From Membranipora membranacea (taxonomy: Eukaryota; Bryozoa; Gymnolaemata; Cheilostomatida; Membraniporidae): a stretch of 64,000 nucleotides of DNA. Location of the stretch: the NCBI GenBank assembly GCA_914767715.1, contig OU612066.1, positions 2,609,001 to 2,673,000 on the forward strand, in the 5' to 3' direction. Shown here piece after piece: positions 23,001 through 38,000 of the stretch (position 1 is its first letter; the number at the start of each line of letters is the position of its first letter). The position numbers and the translations under genes are program-made. The notes under the pieces were generated by a model. The model was not told the DNA's origin. It saw nothing but the letters and a program-made list of their open reading frames with translations, and searched no databases.

Positions 23001-26000
23001 TGCTGTGATAAATGTCGAGCAGATCTTTTCTCAGCCTCAATCACAGGAAACTACTAGGATCAGGAGGTAAGTTTGGTGAACATACGTTTAAGCCTATTTC
23101 CTACTAATTTGTTGCTTGGTTGGCAACCAGTTTAGCTCAGAGTTGTAACCAGTCAATTTTAAATGAAATTTATCTACAGCAATCAATGGCATGATTATCA
23201 CCTACCAACATATCCTACCAGCAGTTCTACTCGAATTGAAATAAGTTGCTCATGCTTTTTTTGGCTTGATTTAGTCATTGTAATTGAATTTTTAATTGTC
23301 CACAAGCTGGCTTGATAATTCCTGTCTGTTTAGGGGTTTTCTCTTCAAACACATAAAACTTATATCAGGGATTGCTACTATGAATTATCATCATCAATCA
23401 ATTTTATAGGTACTTATTTTTGTTCTCAACTCTGGTGCTAATGATAATAATGCCACATGCTCCCAATTATTGGCCTCTCCTATTCATTTGATCTAAGTTG
23501 CAATTGCAATCATGGGAAGCTAAAAAGCGAAAAAACTTCTATGAATGAAAAAGTTTTGCTCTCATTTTACGCACTGAGCTGACAAAGTAAAGCTCGAACG
23601 CATTTTCTTGTAATAAAGTTGTTTTACCTCTACATGATAAATTATTAGAATCCTTAGATTTGTGACACCAGAGCCATCATTATAATAGCCATAAGTTTTG
23701 TTATTCACAATCAACCATCAACATTTTCTATATAATTGCACGATTGCAACTGCCTCTATGATGTTATTTCCTAATGCTCTGTGTATTTTTTGAATTTATA
23801 TATACACATGGATCATTTGGTTACAATAAATATTACTTGCACTCATAATTGTTTGTGAGACAGTAACACACTTTTTTTTCTGCGTAGTGGAATCATCACT
23901 TCTGTTGTGACCTGCATGAAGAAATCCTTTCCTGATCCTGAAGTCTGGTATAAACTCCTACCGATATATCTGCTACTTCTGGAATCCAATGAGTCAAAGG
24001 TCGATCATCCTACACTTGGATTCAAGGGAATATCTCGCTGGGGAATTGAGAAAATCAAAGCTGCATTCAAAAATGACCAGCCACCTTCAATGGAAGAACA
24101 TGTGTGAGTAGTTTGGTGATAGGTCTTAGTTTCGGGATTTATTGACACTGGCTGGGTTATATCATTGCCATGAGTTTTATGTGTTGGTTAACTGAGATTC
24201 GCTGTCATGCAGAATCAGGTATAGCTCATAGTATATCTTTAAAGGTGTAAATTCCTGTGAGCTCACCAGAGATCATGACAAGTGATGGTATTGACACATT
24301 AAATTGTGATAGGTTTTCTGAGTTTGACCAGTGGTGCTGTAATTTTACCTTAGATTTGTTTTATAAGGAGCTTGCTGCTCTTTGTGAGTCACACCTATTG
24401 TTATCGATAGCTACCAACTCGGGGATGGGGGCCGATGGCACTGGACCTATGTTCTCAAGCACACCAACAATATGTGCAAAAGTATCAGTGTGCTTGTCTC
24501 CAGCTATCCCTGAATTACTAGTTACCCATATCAAACTTGCTTACAAACTTACAGGCCAGAGCGTAAGTATTATTATTATGTGATTAATTCTAAACTTCAA
24601 TGTAAACTATCGAGCCTATCGAGAAATATAATAACACTGATACCATAACCAAAGAGATATTAATATCGTCATTACAAGAAAGTGGCTTTTCTCTTTTTGG
24701 TATATCGCTGTAACTAATTTGAGTGATACTCCACAAGTCATTGTCAGTGATACAATGAATACTGAGTGCATAGTAAATTGCTTTGCTTACGTTACACGAT
24801 ATTGGCTACTATCCAACTATCCGATTTAGGTTTTTTTATGGATAAAAAGGAAACCGGTCATTTGAGCAACTAACATATTGATCGTAAAAATAAATTATGA
24901 TTTTTAAAAGCTGAAATCTCTATAGAAATAAATTGGTATGTGGGCTGAAAAAATGGTTTCGAATCACTCAAAAATATTGGGATGAATGTTGGGCGATATT
25001 TTGAACCAAATTCTCAAGTTTCAACACTAAGATTATAACTTTCATCTAATTCAACAATGAACTGCTAAATAAGAAGAATGATAATAATGCCTTTAGGCAT
25101 TATTGTGGTGAATTAGACAATGTCATAGTGACACAAAGTCAGTTCTGGTACTATTGGAAAATTTAGCTGTTTTACTTAGCCAACCTTCCCTTAGAAACTC
25201 GAGTTTTTAATAATTTAGTTATTGGCAGCTGCCGATGGCATGTAATTTATTCAAGGCCTGTCATGTTCATAAAAATAAATTGTAACGAAATGTATTTAAA
25301 TTCTTCTATAGGTACAGGAAACAGTACGGCTATCTGCAATACTTCTTCAAACAGATCAAAATGCTTCCTAGCATTTTCTTTGACACACTGAACATAAGAG
25401 ACTTCATAGACCTTTTGAAAAAATTGAAACCACTTGCAAAGGAGGAAAATGTTCCGCTAAACTTAGTCATTAAGTGTACTGCAGACAAGATGGGAGAAAT
25501 TGAGAATGTAAGTACTGTTCTCATAATATTTTCTTCTCTTTATGAGTCTTTTTTTGGCTATGAGTAAGAGAATGTGCATTGCTTTCCCTTCTGTCAGGCC
25601 AAGGTAAATTCAGCCTAAATATGATATCTTCTGAATGAAACGAAAACAGCCTTGGAAGAAATTGCTTTTGTTCAAGCATTTTGATGTTGGTTGTCTTCTC
25701 TAATGGACAGTCAATCAAAATCGTATTCATTAAAAATAATTTTCAATATAAATGATATCTAAGACCAAATCCAGGATTCAAGCCTTTACCTTCAAATGTG
25801 CCAAAATAGTTAATTTAATATAGTTGTATTAAATAGTTAATTTGATACTAGTGCATAGACGCTATGTATGAGATATTAAGTGGTTGTCGAGACTGAAAAT
25901 CTCATGGTTATTATGTTTCTATAATATTTCTGGACTGTAAGAAAGCGTTTGATTATGTGGTTCACTCTATACATCTTCACAAATTTCTTAGATGTGGAAT

Positions 26001-29000
26001 TACTGGATCTTCCAATAAACCGCTAGCTTCATTTTTAAATGACAGAGAACAGTATATTTCACTCAACCAGTTAAACTCCACATGCTACCCATTCGGTGTC
26101 CCTCAAGGCTCAATCATTGCCCTTATATCGTTTTTTTTATATTCATCAATGATCTTTTGAACTTACCTCTTTTCTTTACTGTCAATGCTTATGCCGGTGA
26201 TACTACTTTTGAGGCAGAAAGCCAATATTTTTGTTCGCGTCACGCAATGATCAAGGTTATGTCACTGTTATAAAAAAATCAGCAAGCTGGTCAAATGACT
26301 AACATTAAAACAAAAATGACATATTTTAGTTTACGAAATAAACATCCATTTCTAATAATATATATATAGGCATTATTTTCATGGTATAACAAGTAGCATT
26401 CAAATGGTCCTGTTCTGACTCCTGAGATCTCATGCTTCTTTGTTTCTTTTCTTTTGTAGGACAAAAGACACCAGCTAAGCGAGGCTCTATTTGATTATCT
26501 GGGTAGAGTGAGAAAGGAATCAGTGTGAGTGAATATTTTAGCTACATTTTAATATTTGATACGTTATGGTGTGCTCCTAAATTTGCATGTTATAAACAAA
26601 CATTAAATTAGAAAAATTCAATGATTTCAATTTTTAAACCCTCTTCCACCATTTTGTTTTAGTAACATGAATTCTCAATATGATTGGCCAAGTTTTAATA
26701 CTCTCTAATTAATATGTCATTGGAAAAAGTTGATGTATAAAGGTGTTTGTTTCTAGATTTGAAGCAGTTATCTTTTGTTTGTTTACACCTAAATACCTAA
26801 AACAGTCATCTCAATTACAAAATCCTTAACAAAAACAACATTATTGGTTTCAAAAAAGAAAAATTGTGCAATTTCTATAAGATTATAAACAAAGCATGGC
26901 TTGCCAACTTATTCCATTTTTATGCATGCATTAGGGTTAAGGGGCTGCTGATCTCCCAGAGCTTATACATTGCATTTTCATTGTTGATTATGTCGCCAAT
27001 CTGTGAAGTCAAATCCCAAGTGGATTCATATTTAGTGGTGCCAGGGTTGTCTGCTACTTTAAGTCAGTGGTCTGTGTGTTTTCACTTGCACAATAAACCA
27101 CGCAGCAGATACAGTGTTGGTGGAATATGTTGATAAGAGTGTGGTGTTGAAATTGGTTGCTGACAGAATGCATACTCCTCCGCCAATTCTGTTCTTTCTA
27201 TTTGAGAAGTGACTATCAAACCAATTAATTTTAATGAATTGCTGTTTATGAACATCCAGCCAAGTTGCTGTTTGCGAAGAAACAGAAGATTGGACTGCCC
27301 CTAAAGAGGGACGCAAGGTGCCCTAAATCCTCATACTGAGAATGTGATGCACCCTAGAAAACTAGAATGCATCCTAGAGGTGAGGCCATGGTGGACCTCC
27401 TAATCTTGGGTGTGCAGCGAGCTGCCAAAACTGAACTGGCACTAATCGGCCATTGGCAGTGACACTTTGATCTTAGCCAATAGGCCGAGAAGCGATCCAT
27501 CCAGCCAAGTTTCTGTAAGACATATAATGTTTGGTTGGTGTATCTCGAAGTAACGCCTTACAATTGGTGTAGAAAATTGTAGGTAGGAATATAGGGTGAG
27601 CAGTATTTCGGTGTGGAGGAATTGGCACTAGATTAGAAGGCTTTCCTTTGTTGTTGTTGACACTAATTGTAATCCTCTGTTTGGTCTTTATGTGACTTCC
27701 TGCTCTTATGCCTCGTTTAGGACGCTTGGAGGCTAATTGTCCATTTATAGGCTTAGCAAGTTGATTAAATAGCTCATGATCCACAATGTACCTCGTATAT
27801 CAATAGATTCAGATTTATATTGTATCCTCTCTGCTGTAAGATATCCATTCTTGCAACATGGATAGTTGCGATCAGCACCTCTAATTAAGTCATACTAGCA
27901 AGTTTTGAGTCTTATCCTCTGCCGTAACTTATCATATTTGACAGAACTCTAAAATGGTGCAGCTGCACACAAGCGCTACCCAACGCATGGTGACATTTCA
28001 TATACGATACAGCCGTGCAATTATGACTGACATCTGTGGATGAGTTGCTTTTTGTCCTGGTGTTACATTCAGCCTTTTGTTGTGCTTTTGGTGTGATTTT
28101 CAGAGTTGGGATAAATCACAATTGAGTTAAGTCACAAGAGAGACTCGAGTTTAGTTTTTATCTTCTGACTAGACTTGATTCAGCTGAATATGAGCTCTGA
28201 CGTGAATTGGTCCAGCTGCTTCAACATCGCGAATTTCAAAATGAATCCCAGTTTCATTCTGTCAACACCAATGGCATGATTTGTGTTTTGTTTATTAGTG
28301 TTTTTGTGTGGTATTAAATTAACCAACCAGGTAAAGTAATAATAATAGAAAGGTTTTATCGTTGTTTATACAATGACAGTTTGCTAGCTTGTGCATAGAA
28401 GCTCATGTCTGCCAAAAAATCTGAAATTCATTTAAGTTTGAGACACAAATTGCACTCTGTTTCAATATGGATACTGGCCGAGGGCAACATGGCGGGTGCA
28501 AGACTCTGGGGGCTTGAACTAGTATATCACAGATTAGGTGCGCCTAAATGTATGTAGATTCAGATTGTTTTCAAAACATTTGCCAGTGAAAGAGTTGATA
28601 TTCAATACAATACAAAAATAAAGATTACATACTGCAAGTGACTTGACTTTGACTGTGAGTCATGTAAAGTTAGCTTTCTTATGATTTCTCATGACTTGAC
28701 CTGACTTGTCTCAATGAAGTTTGTGACTTAAAATGAATTGACTCTGGTGAAACCAAACATGCTGCTGTCTTCTCAATATTCAAGGATTATCTGATGGGGC
28801 TTACATATTCATTACTTAAAACCAGTAATCTTGATAGCAAGATAGTGATGGAGGTTAGGTCACCACATTTGCTCAAATTGAAAATTCTGAAATGGTATAA
28901 AAGAATCCTAATTACAACTTAAAACAAAATCTCATCGTATATTTTTATAAAGCACATCTGTGGCTTTTTTTCCTGATTTGAATTTCAAGTTAATAAATAT

Positions 29001-32000
29001 CCCGACATAATCTTTTTTTTTCAGACTATGGCATCCTGACATATATACTCTGGAGAACCTCTCCCTCCTCATTCACTCTCACCTGAGACCAGCTGATGAC
29101 AGACCAGACTGGAAGGGTGTCCATCCATCTATCCACAGTTATCTGTTTGTCATTGAAAACAGTAAGAACATCACTGAAGAGACTATTGTCGGAGAATGCA
29201 AAGATTTTATTGGAACCTGCAAAGAACTGACTCAGAAACAAAGAGCAAACGAACCAGTGCCTGTTTCTTTAGGAGAATTTCAGGTAAAAGATCAAAGATA
29301 GTGCAATATTTCTTTTACATTCATTTTGATGCCCAGATGCCGTGAAATATTCATTCTAATTTGCTTTGCAAGTATAATACTAGACTTTGATTTTGCAATC
29401 ACTCATACATACCCATAACCTTAAACAAGAACTTGTATCCCACATGAATGGTTGGAGCCAAGTCATGATTTAATTACTTTATGTCAAATGAAAAAACTGT
29501 AAATACCATTGTAATTGTTTGAATATCTTGTCACCTTTTTTGCTTAATTTTTTCAATTTTTCTGCCAAATTATCCTCGCTTTTTAATGGGTGGTGAATTG
29601 ACTGACTGAAGGCCAAGCACTTTTCAATCAGGTTATTGCCTTTGCGCTGTTCAAGTTTGAGAATATTTTGACTCAAGCTTTATTTGTAGCCACCCTGCTT
29701 TACAATTGGTACAGTGAGAGTGAACTTTCTCTTCTCAAACTGAATATTAAATAGCAGGCCGAAAGCCAAACTTTAATGTATTGTACTGACTCATTTTTAT
29801 TTCAGGTTTGGAACGAAATTCTGGGATATGAAGTACAAGTGCCCTTCGTGAAGCAGTGGTGGACACAATCATGCCTGCCGCTCTTCTATGCCCGGGTAGA
29901 ATCTGTAAGTTCATACACACATATGAATGACCGACTTCCCAATCAAAAATATTCTTATTAATAGTTGACAATGAAACCTATCTAGATTGTCACGACTGTA
30001 ATATCCTACCTTATCAGTCATATGTCAGTGCCTCATAGTCTGACAGTCTGCTAGACCTCCCTGCCCAACCAAGCTACTAAAATTATAAAGCATTAAAATT
30101 GACCATTTTGAACTACAGATGGTTCCTGACGAATTGACAAAGCTGTTCAAATTCTATGGAAAAGAGCAACTCACAACTGCAATGCGCGATTGCTTGGTCT
30201 CTATTCTTACCTCAAACAGTGACAACATAGTAAAAATGGTGAGATTTACCTCAGCTATTTCTTCTTCACTATTAATGCAAATTGATGTATAGTGTGTTGT
30301 GTTTTTGTTGAGAAATCCGAGCAGGCAAAGCCATAAGGAATGATACTGATTAGGGCTGATTTGAGGAGTGACAGAGACATGGCCTAAGAGCAACCAAATA
30401 AGTAGTGCTGGTAATTACTTATATTCTGTGATTGCATTCACTGCTCGCTCGCAAACTTATCTGCAAGAGAAGTACAGGTAGAGGTCTGATGGGAAAACTT
30501 TAGGTGTTTTTCTTGATAAAACAGGGCTCAGGTGTCACATAACATGAGGGCTTAGCAATGTTACCCTTTACCACCTCCAAACACACAAGTTTCTTGTTGG
30601 AGATAAAAAAATTCCATGTAAAAGGGTCTGATGACAAGTTGACAGCAGTAACGTACACTTAACTATTTTGGTTTGTCCAGTAAATACTTCCGAGTTCAGG
30701 TTTTTGTTGCTATTGGTCCCTTTACTTCATTTAATGTTCAGTCTCTTTTTACTTTTTGAAGAGTTTGCTTGAATCAATATGATCCTTTCTTTTTGAAGAG
30801 CATGGAGCAATGTAAAAACCTTGCTGATGGTAGACTTGCCAAACTGCTGGAGGCAATACTGGTGAAGCTCACAGAAGCAGACAATATTCTTCATCCTTAT
30901 GAGTTTGTGACAAAGTTGCTGTCCTGGCCAACGTTTACATCTGCATGGGAGCGTGTTGGTAAGATCCATGTTATGATCGGCTGTGAAGAATCTCTAAAAT
31001 TATGATAAAAATCATAAAAAAAACATTACAAAACTTGTAATGTGTTATGTAAAGATTGTAATGTGTTTGAGAAAGGTGGACTATGGCTTTTCATCTCGGC
31101 TATGTTCTAGCTAGAACACCGTTTTCATGATCATTTATTGATGGTGGTATATCAAATTCAATCAAAGTGTTTTAGGGTACGAATGTTGCATTCAAGATTA
31201 GCATTCGTTGTGTGATAGAATTGCCAATGGGAGAGAACTCAACCGGCCACCAACTAAAGAACTGTTGCTCAGTGGAAGACAATTTTGTGAATGCAAAACT
31301 TTTTAGGATAATTCACTCTTTCGAAAATTATTATGCTGTGGTCCTAAGTAGACTAAATCATTTCCATGCACTCTAAATTTTTACGTCAATGTTATGGAAT
31401 AAGCCGATTTTGTAATGTGATGTTTTAGAGTTGGACGAGTAGGGGGGTTGTAGATCTCATCCACTGAACTCCATGTTGGAACTGAATTACAACTCCTTAA
31501 CTATATTACGAAATTTATTGATAATGTAGGCGTTTTTATTTTCCTCCAATTCACTGAGATTGAGCACAATGATTAATTTATATTATTTTACTGCTCATGA
31601 TTATTAAAGTAAAGGAGAATGAAAAAATTATGCTAAACAACACATACAAAGAGCATCGCTGGCATAAAAGCAATTTTTAATTACAATGCATTCACTCAGA
31701 TATGTGATTGGAAGTATGTGAGTAGTTGTTACTGACCTGTGTAATAATCAAATTCAACGGTCTCATCACCTTGTATTTTATGCCTATGTATTTTATTTTA
31801 TGCCGAAAACGGCAAGGAGCCAAAGCTTTATGAATGATGATCATAAATGAATGTCTTCTGTAGAAACCCCTGCTCGATGTATTTTATTGTGATTGATATT
31901 CAATACTTTTAAGATTAAATAATTAAGACAAGGTCCAGTCTTGCATCAACAGTTAAATATAATCTATACTCTTCTAAGTGTAAAGTAAAAGCACTGTTTC

Positions 32001-35000
32001 AGTGGATGGCACTAAGCTCTACAGCAGCCAGAATGAATCACTTCATTTGTTTGTAGGTAATACTGAAACTGAATGGTCCCGCAGTAGCCTCTGCCTCACT
32101 GTTCATGGCAAGGAAGCACTGAAGAGATGCTGTAAGGCTGTCAATTCTTTAAGCGACAACATTGACCAAGGTAATATAAACTACGCAAACATGCGCAGTT
32201 TAGATCAGGAAGCTTACAGAGCCCTGTGCAAGACGATGGAATATAGCTCAAATATATTCGACAAGTGGCGTAGCAGTATCGAACACTATGACAAACTTAA
32301 GTCTGACGTCAAACTGTTATGGACAGAAACAAAAGCTGTGCTCAAAGGTTGGTGATGGCTATTACAGTATGTTCTGCTGTTCGCTGACTGTATTTGAGTT
32401 ACACCAACAAAATAACTTCAGAATATATATTATATTATAGTATGAATTATTTTTATGATCTAAATTTTCTTTGTACAATTTTTGCTCGAAGCTTACCAGC
32501 TTCTTTGAATAAAAAGAAACTCTAACAATTGTCTGGCCAAATATCCTCAGAAATATTTGCCATTGCCCCACGCCGAAAAAATAATCAGGACCTAATAATT
32601 GCACTGTATGTATATAATGAATTTCTTGTAATGTAACTCATTTGTAATTATTAACAGCTTTCAGCAAACCTTAAAATAAATAAATATACTACTGCTGACA
32701 TAAAATCAACAACTACAACTGATTTATTGCCATATGCTTTGCAGAGGAAGAATCCTGCAGAATAAGGATTTGGCTCGAGCGAGAAGATGGGAGTATGTTG
32801 ATACGCGATCTGATTGACTCTGCCAACTGGAAACCGCTCGAGGAGAATGTGATACCTGATGGAATGAATGATATACTTGGTGAATTCTGCGACATGCAAA
32901 AGAACCAAATCTTTCAAAAAAGATTTAAGAGCGGACTTCAAGGGAAAAAAGATTTGAGCTGGAATGAGTTGTTGAAGATTTACAATATCTCACAAGAGAG
33001 TTATGCAGAAACAAAGGCACACTTATTCAGGGGTGGGTCACAAACACAATAAGTAAACAACAAAATCAACAGGAACTATCACAGATGCTTTTGGAGATTG
33101 CAATCAAATGTGGCTAATGTTCATCTTTTATCATAAGTTGCAAGCAATTATTAATTGAGTTGAACCTGGCAACCTATGTTTTGAGTTTTAATATTTTGAA
33201 TTTCAGATGAGGTGCATTATTTGAAAATTTTTATGCCCGTGATGCTGACCACCCTGCCCGCCAGCCCGCCCGCCTGCCACCCCATCCATCCATCTATCAG
33301 TTCAAATATGTTTGTTGACCTTGTGGATGCAGTGTCCTCTTTACAATCATATATCTCCAGAGCAACTCATTCATTCGACTCATTCATCCTATAAGTTCCA
33401 ATGAGAAAGCTCAGCAAGTGTCAAAAAACAGAGAAAATCAGATTTTGAACAATCTTAACATTAACAACCTTTAAACTGACTCCATAGGAAACCTCCCCTC
33501 TGGCAATAACCTTTAAAAAAACAAATACCAGCCTTGATTTGCAGACCATCTTTATAGATATTACAAAATACTGTCTGAAAAAATATTGAATTAAAATATA
33601 GGAGCAACTATTTGCAGGTGTTATTCTTAATTGCCGCTTGCTGTATTCAGCGAGTTTGAACTTGATAGTTCAAAGCACAAGCACATCATTAACCATTGCC
33701 GTGCCATACCCTTCATAAAAAGAATTGTAATGAATCTTATTTCTAGGTGTTGCTAACGTTGCACTGCTGGAAAGCCTAAAGCAGGATTACTATGAAGGCG
33801 ACAAACAAACAATGATTCTTCAGCTGAAAAAGATGATTGAGAAAGAAGTCAATGCAAGTAAAGTTCAAATGTGGCTAGATGAGGCGGAAAAGGTCATGCG
33901 GTGGAGAGAAGGTTGTGATCTGATGATAAAAATGTGTGAGCTATACCAAATACCAAGGAATAAGCAGCAAGATATCACTTATGGGGTAAGCGCCATTCTG
34001 CATTATCTAGAAAAATGTTTTATCATCATAACTATTCATTATTTTGTTGTTGGACCCAGAAAATTTGTGAGGAACAGAAAAAGTAGATAATTCACTGTTA
34101 ATACATTGGGAACTCTCAGCTACTTCTGCTTTTTTTTTTCTCCATGCCATCAAGTGGTGTAAATCTGTGCATATTTACTTATGAGTTGAGTGAATGAATG
34201 AAAAGAAATACTCAAATTTATTTTACCTGAGGGCGTTTGAATCCATAACATTATTTTTTGTTGACTTTCCTTTTTTCTGGCAGTGAAATTATCCGCTCAT
34301 TGTGCAAGATTTTGTAAGGTATATTCATGGACTTAATATACTATATTAAGTCTATTAACATTGCGAACTGCTGTCAAACCCAATGCAACCCATCTAAATA
34401 GAAGTGAAAGATATGAGGATGGTGCCACTTAAAGTCAAATGGATAGGCATACATTGTAATAGGTTAGGCCAAGTAAGGGAAGAAGCCCATGTATATGATC
34501 AGGGAGTATTATGTAATCTATGATTAAATATAATTACCCCTATACCAATTTCCTCAGGTCAGATTACAAGCTTCCAATGATAAGCTTCACTGAACACATT
34601 CACAGTCTCTACATTATCTGTCTGTTCATAGACGAAACTCATACTCAAATCTTATTTATAGGATGATGAGCTCAAATTATGTGGATTGCGTGATCATTGG
34701 AGTTCATGTCTTTACAAAGAACTAGCGATGAAAGACAATCAGCTGGATACTGTAAGGGCTTTCCTTGAGGCTAAACCATTTGTTGATTGGGTGCGAGCTG
34801 AAATATCGAGTAAGTATTTTTTTTCTTAACCAAAAGTAAATTTTGAAAGCTCAAATATCAATTGCAAGTTATTTATTGAGAAAAGTTTGGGTTGGGGGGG
34901 GGGAGGTAGTGGTATGAGACAATGCTATCCGCTGAACAGATGATTGACATCAACAAATCCAGGTGGCCCCTGGCGTCCCCTGGGAAATTTTTATATTATC

Positions 35001-38000
35001 TATGGTAGAACACTTCCTTGATGATAGTAAGATTAATATGTCTCATACTCTGTCCAGTTTGGAGATTTGTGTGATTTGTGCAAGGTTTTGAATTTGCAGT
35101 GATTTGCGTCAGCCAAAGTTGTGTTTGGTTTGTTGCTAGAGAAAAGCCCATTTAAAAGAGTTTTAAGATGTGCTTGGAAATTCTGTTGCACACGATTCAG
35201 AAGGAATTGATAAGCATTATCAAGCTTTTTGTCATTTCCCGTTTGCACAATGGTTAATCAAAGCGTATCGTAAGTGATAAATTCCAACAAAATTTTGTGT
35301 AGCAACAACAAGAGTCCTTTGGACAACTTGTTTGAAATAATGCAAAATTTAAGCAATGGTCATCTACATCTACTGGTGGGCATATCATGAAAATCCACTA
35401 AATGAAGATCGGAAACATCAAAGTTTTGCTACATCGGATCAGCTTCAAAGAAGCCCAAAATCAACCCTCTTCAAACACCAAAAGCTCTTTAATAAGGAGC
35501 TGAAATTGACCCTCTCGGCATTTTCTCCAAATATAAACAGCTTTAGTGTTAGGGATTTCAGACCAGAACCGGGTAATTTTCATAAATATTGTACTGTGTG
35601 AAACCAGCCTTGTAATGCTGTCAATATCCTTCTTTTTTTGGTGATGAACTCAATTTTGTGATGGCACAAAGTGTCTTGGATTACTTACGTGGTTCATGAT
35701 TTTTACAAGGGCGGTTTGAATGGTAATCTTCAATATTAAATGTTTGTATGACATCTTAACGCAAGTCTTGCAGGCGAGCGTCACGGAGGCCCGACTTTGA
35801 TATGTCGTTTCTCCAGTCCCCATTATCTAATTGAGCTATTCCTGATGATTCTTAGCTTCCAAGCACTTTATAGGAAACCTTTAGAGATTTTGGCTCAATT
35901 AACTTTGATCCATTCCAAATCATTGTTTAACATATCACATAATATCATTGAATTTAGAAATCTAGGCATATATTACTTTAACGTGAAGTAAAACCTCGCT
36001 TCAGGCTCATGCATACACATCAGGCAGACCATGTTGAACTCACTGTTTCAGTCAATTTAGACACACTTGTTAATAGTACATCTGAAACAGTTATGCAAAT
36101 TTTTCAAGATGACAAACTTTTTATCATTAATTTTTAGAAAGAAGCTCCTTAGTAAAGAAGTGCAGAAGGGCCTGGGTGCAAGAACGGATTTTTAGAAATA
36201 TATACATTACAGAGCTGTTAACATTCTGATGCAGGATAGCTTTCAAATGCTACAATATTTGCAGCCTCATATGTCTCTATCTTAGTAACTACGCACACAA
36301 TAATGAGCTCTAACTAGCCATATTATTATGAGGTGCTAAATTTAAGAATTTTCACAATTCTGTTCTCTGTTAGAAAAGGACATTGGAGACTTTGTGGAAC
36401 TACTTAGCGGAAGTGCTGGCCGCTCTGTCATCCCTGCTGAGTTGATATCAGACCTGCAACGTGCTCTCAATGATTACTCACCACTGATATACGACCTAAT
36501 ATCAGACACAGCAGCCTCTGAAAGGAATGTCACTGTACTTATCAAGTACTGTTCAACGGTTTGGGAGTGCCTTGATAGAAACTCCAATCTACCGCATCAG
36601 CTGGTGAGTGGATAATACACCCTTATCAAATGTAATGATATGTGAACAGTGTGATAAAAATACCCTTCATTGCTGAGTTTGGTTCTATCACTCTTTCATC
36701 ACTGTTTTAAAGAAATGTGCTGTGAAAATGAACATTTCTTATTCCTTATCCACGCATATTGGATTTTGCTTCTCAATATTGAGGAGAGAGGCCTGAAAGC
36801 AGCTGTACATAAGCTTGAAAGGACGTATTGAGATTATTGGCTGGTCACCTACCAACTACTAACAATTTGTAAAACTACAGAATTGCCAATATGTTCTTAG
36901 TTGGGATCAAAAAGCAATTTCCCTTTATCTTTTCTTATTCAGTGAATTGTTTGTTTTCAAACTTTTCATTTTTTAATGCTTTGGGCATCCTTTTTCTCAT
37001 CTGTCTTAATCATTGTCGATGACATTCATAGGCGTAAGCTACACTGCTGTTGGGCCTCTGTCTTTGTCCTAGCAGTCAATTAAAATACACCAATTTTAAA
37101 GTCAGCACATTTCCATATGGATTTTGAAGTTGGCCTCTATTGAGCTGTGTTGTCACCTCTTGGCTCGCCCTACAAAGTATACATCTATTCCCATGGCAGA
37201 GCTGAGCTAAAGCTTCAGAGAAAAACTGTCTCCACCAAGACTTGAACCTGGGCCAGTTCTATTAGAGTCCTAGCTATGATGTCAAGAGTGGCCTTATCAA
37301 TTTAAACGAAACATTATTACGCAATTGTCACCAAGATGGAGCATATATATGGAGTCAGATATGGTTGATCAACCAACCTGGTTCATCCTCAACGTCTTGA
37401 AACTTCACTTGACTGACTTGCCTTCATCTTTAGTGAAGCAATGCTTATCAGTAACTGCGTGATGATCATGGGGTCCTTCTAGTGTCCCAAAATTTGATTT
37501 AGCATATTTTGACTTATGTATAATATACTTGACAGCATCAAGTTGTGACCAGGCTTCAAGATATAAAGGATGCCACTTCTTTATTTGGGGACATGGAACT
37601 GGCAGCAACCACAAGTGTCGTGGGTTCTATCAATCGCTCAGGAATGTACACAATTGGAAAGAGTGACGATTCCAGCACTTCGAATCAGGTAGCTTGAATT
37701 TGGTGCTTAGATGCTTAGAAAATCTAGATTTCTTAACTACCTTTTTTTTAGCTCTCAGTTATCCAACCAGAAATAGCGACAACTTTGTGAACTTGTCTGC
37801 TTGCGTTGATATGAGGTTATTGAATGAACTCTCTTTATCATCTGTGACAATTCCTATCACACCGTGACTTCCAAAGCAACGAAAACATGAATTTTGACAG
37901 TATTAGCAAAATAACAGCCCTCACTATTTTGATATTATTATCATATTCATGATCTTATGAATGACACAATGACACTGTTTGAATGACTTTATATAATAGA

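Larger units (their letters stand above)
26525..29024 (+). other. Intron 13 (2.5 kb)
   Basis: It holds the LINE endonuclease fragment with the U2-headed insertion (27050-27790). The remainder (26525-27050 and 27790-29024) is AT-rich with no recognisable gene. Confidence 0.6.

Noticed and set aside
27460-27496. Functional U2 snRNA gene on the minus strand
   Set aside because: Only the first ~33 bases match U2. The branch-recognition and Sm regions are absent, and target-site duplications mark it as a retroposon.
35033-35601. Open frames on both strands in intron 21
   Set aside because: They are weakly reminiscent of LINE linker sequence, but no catalytic or diagnostic motif is present, so I did not annotate them.
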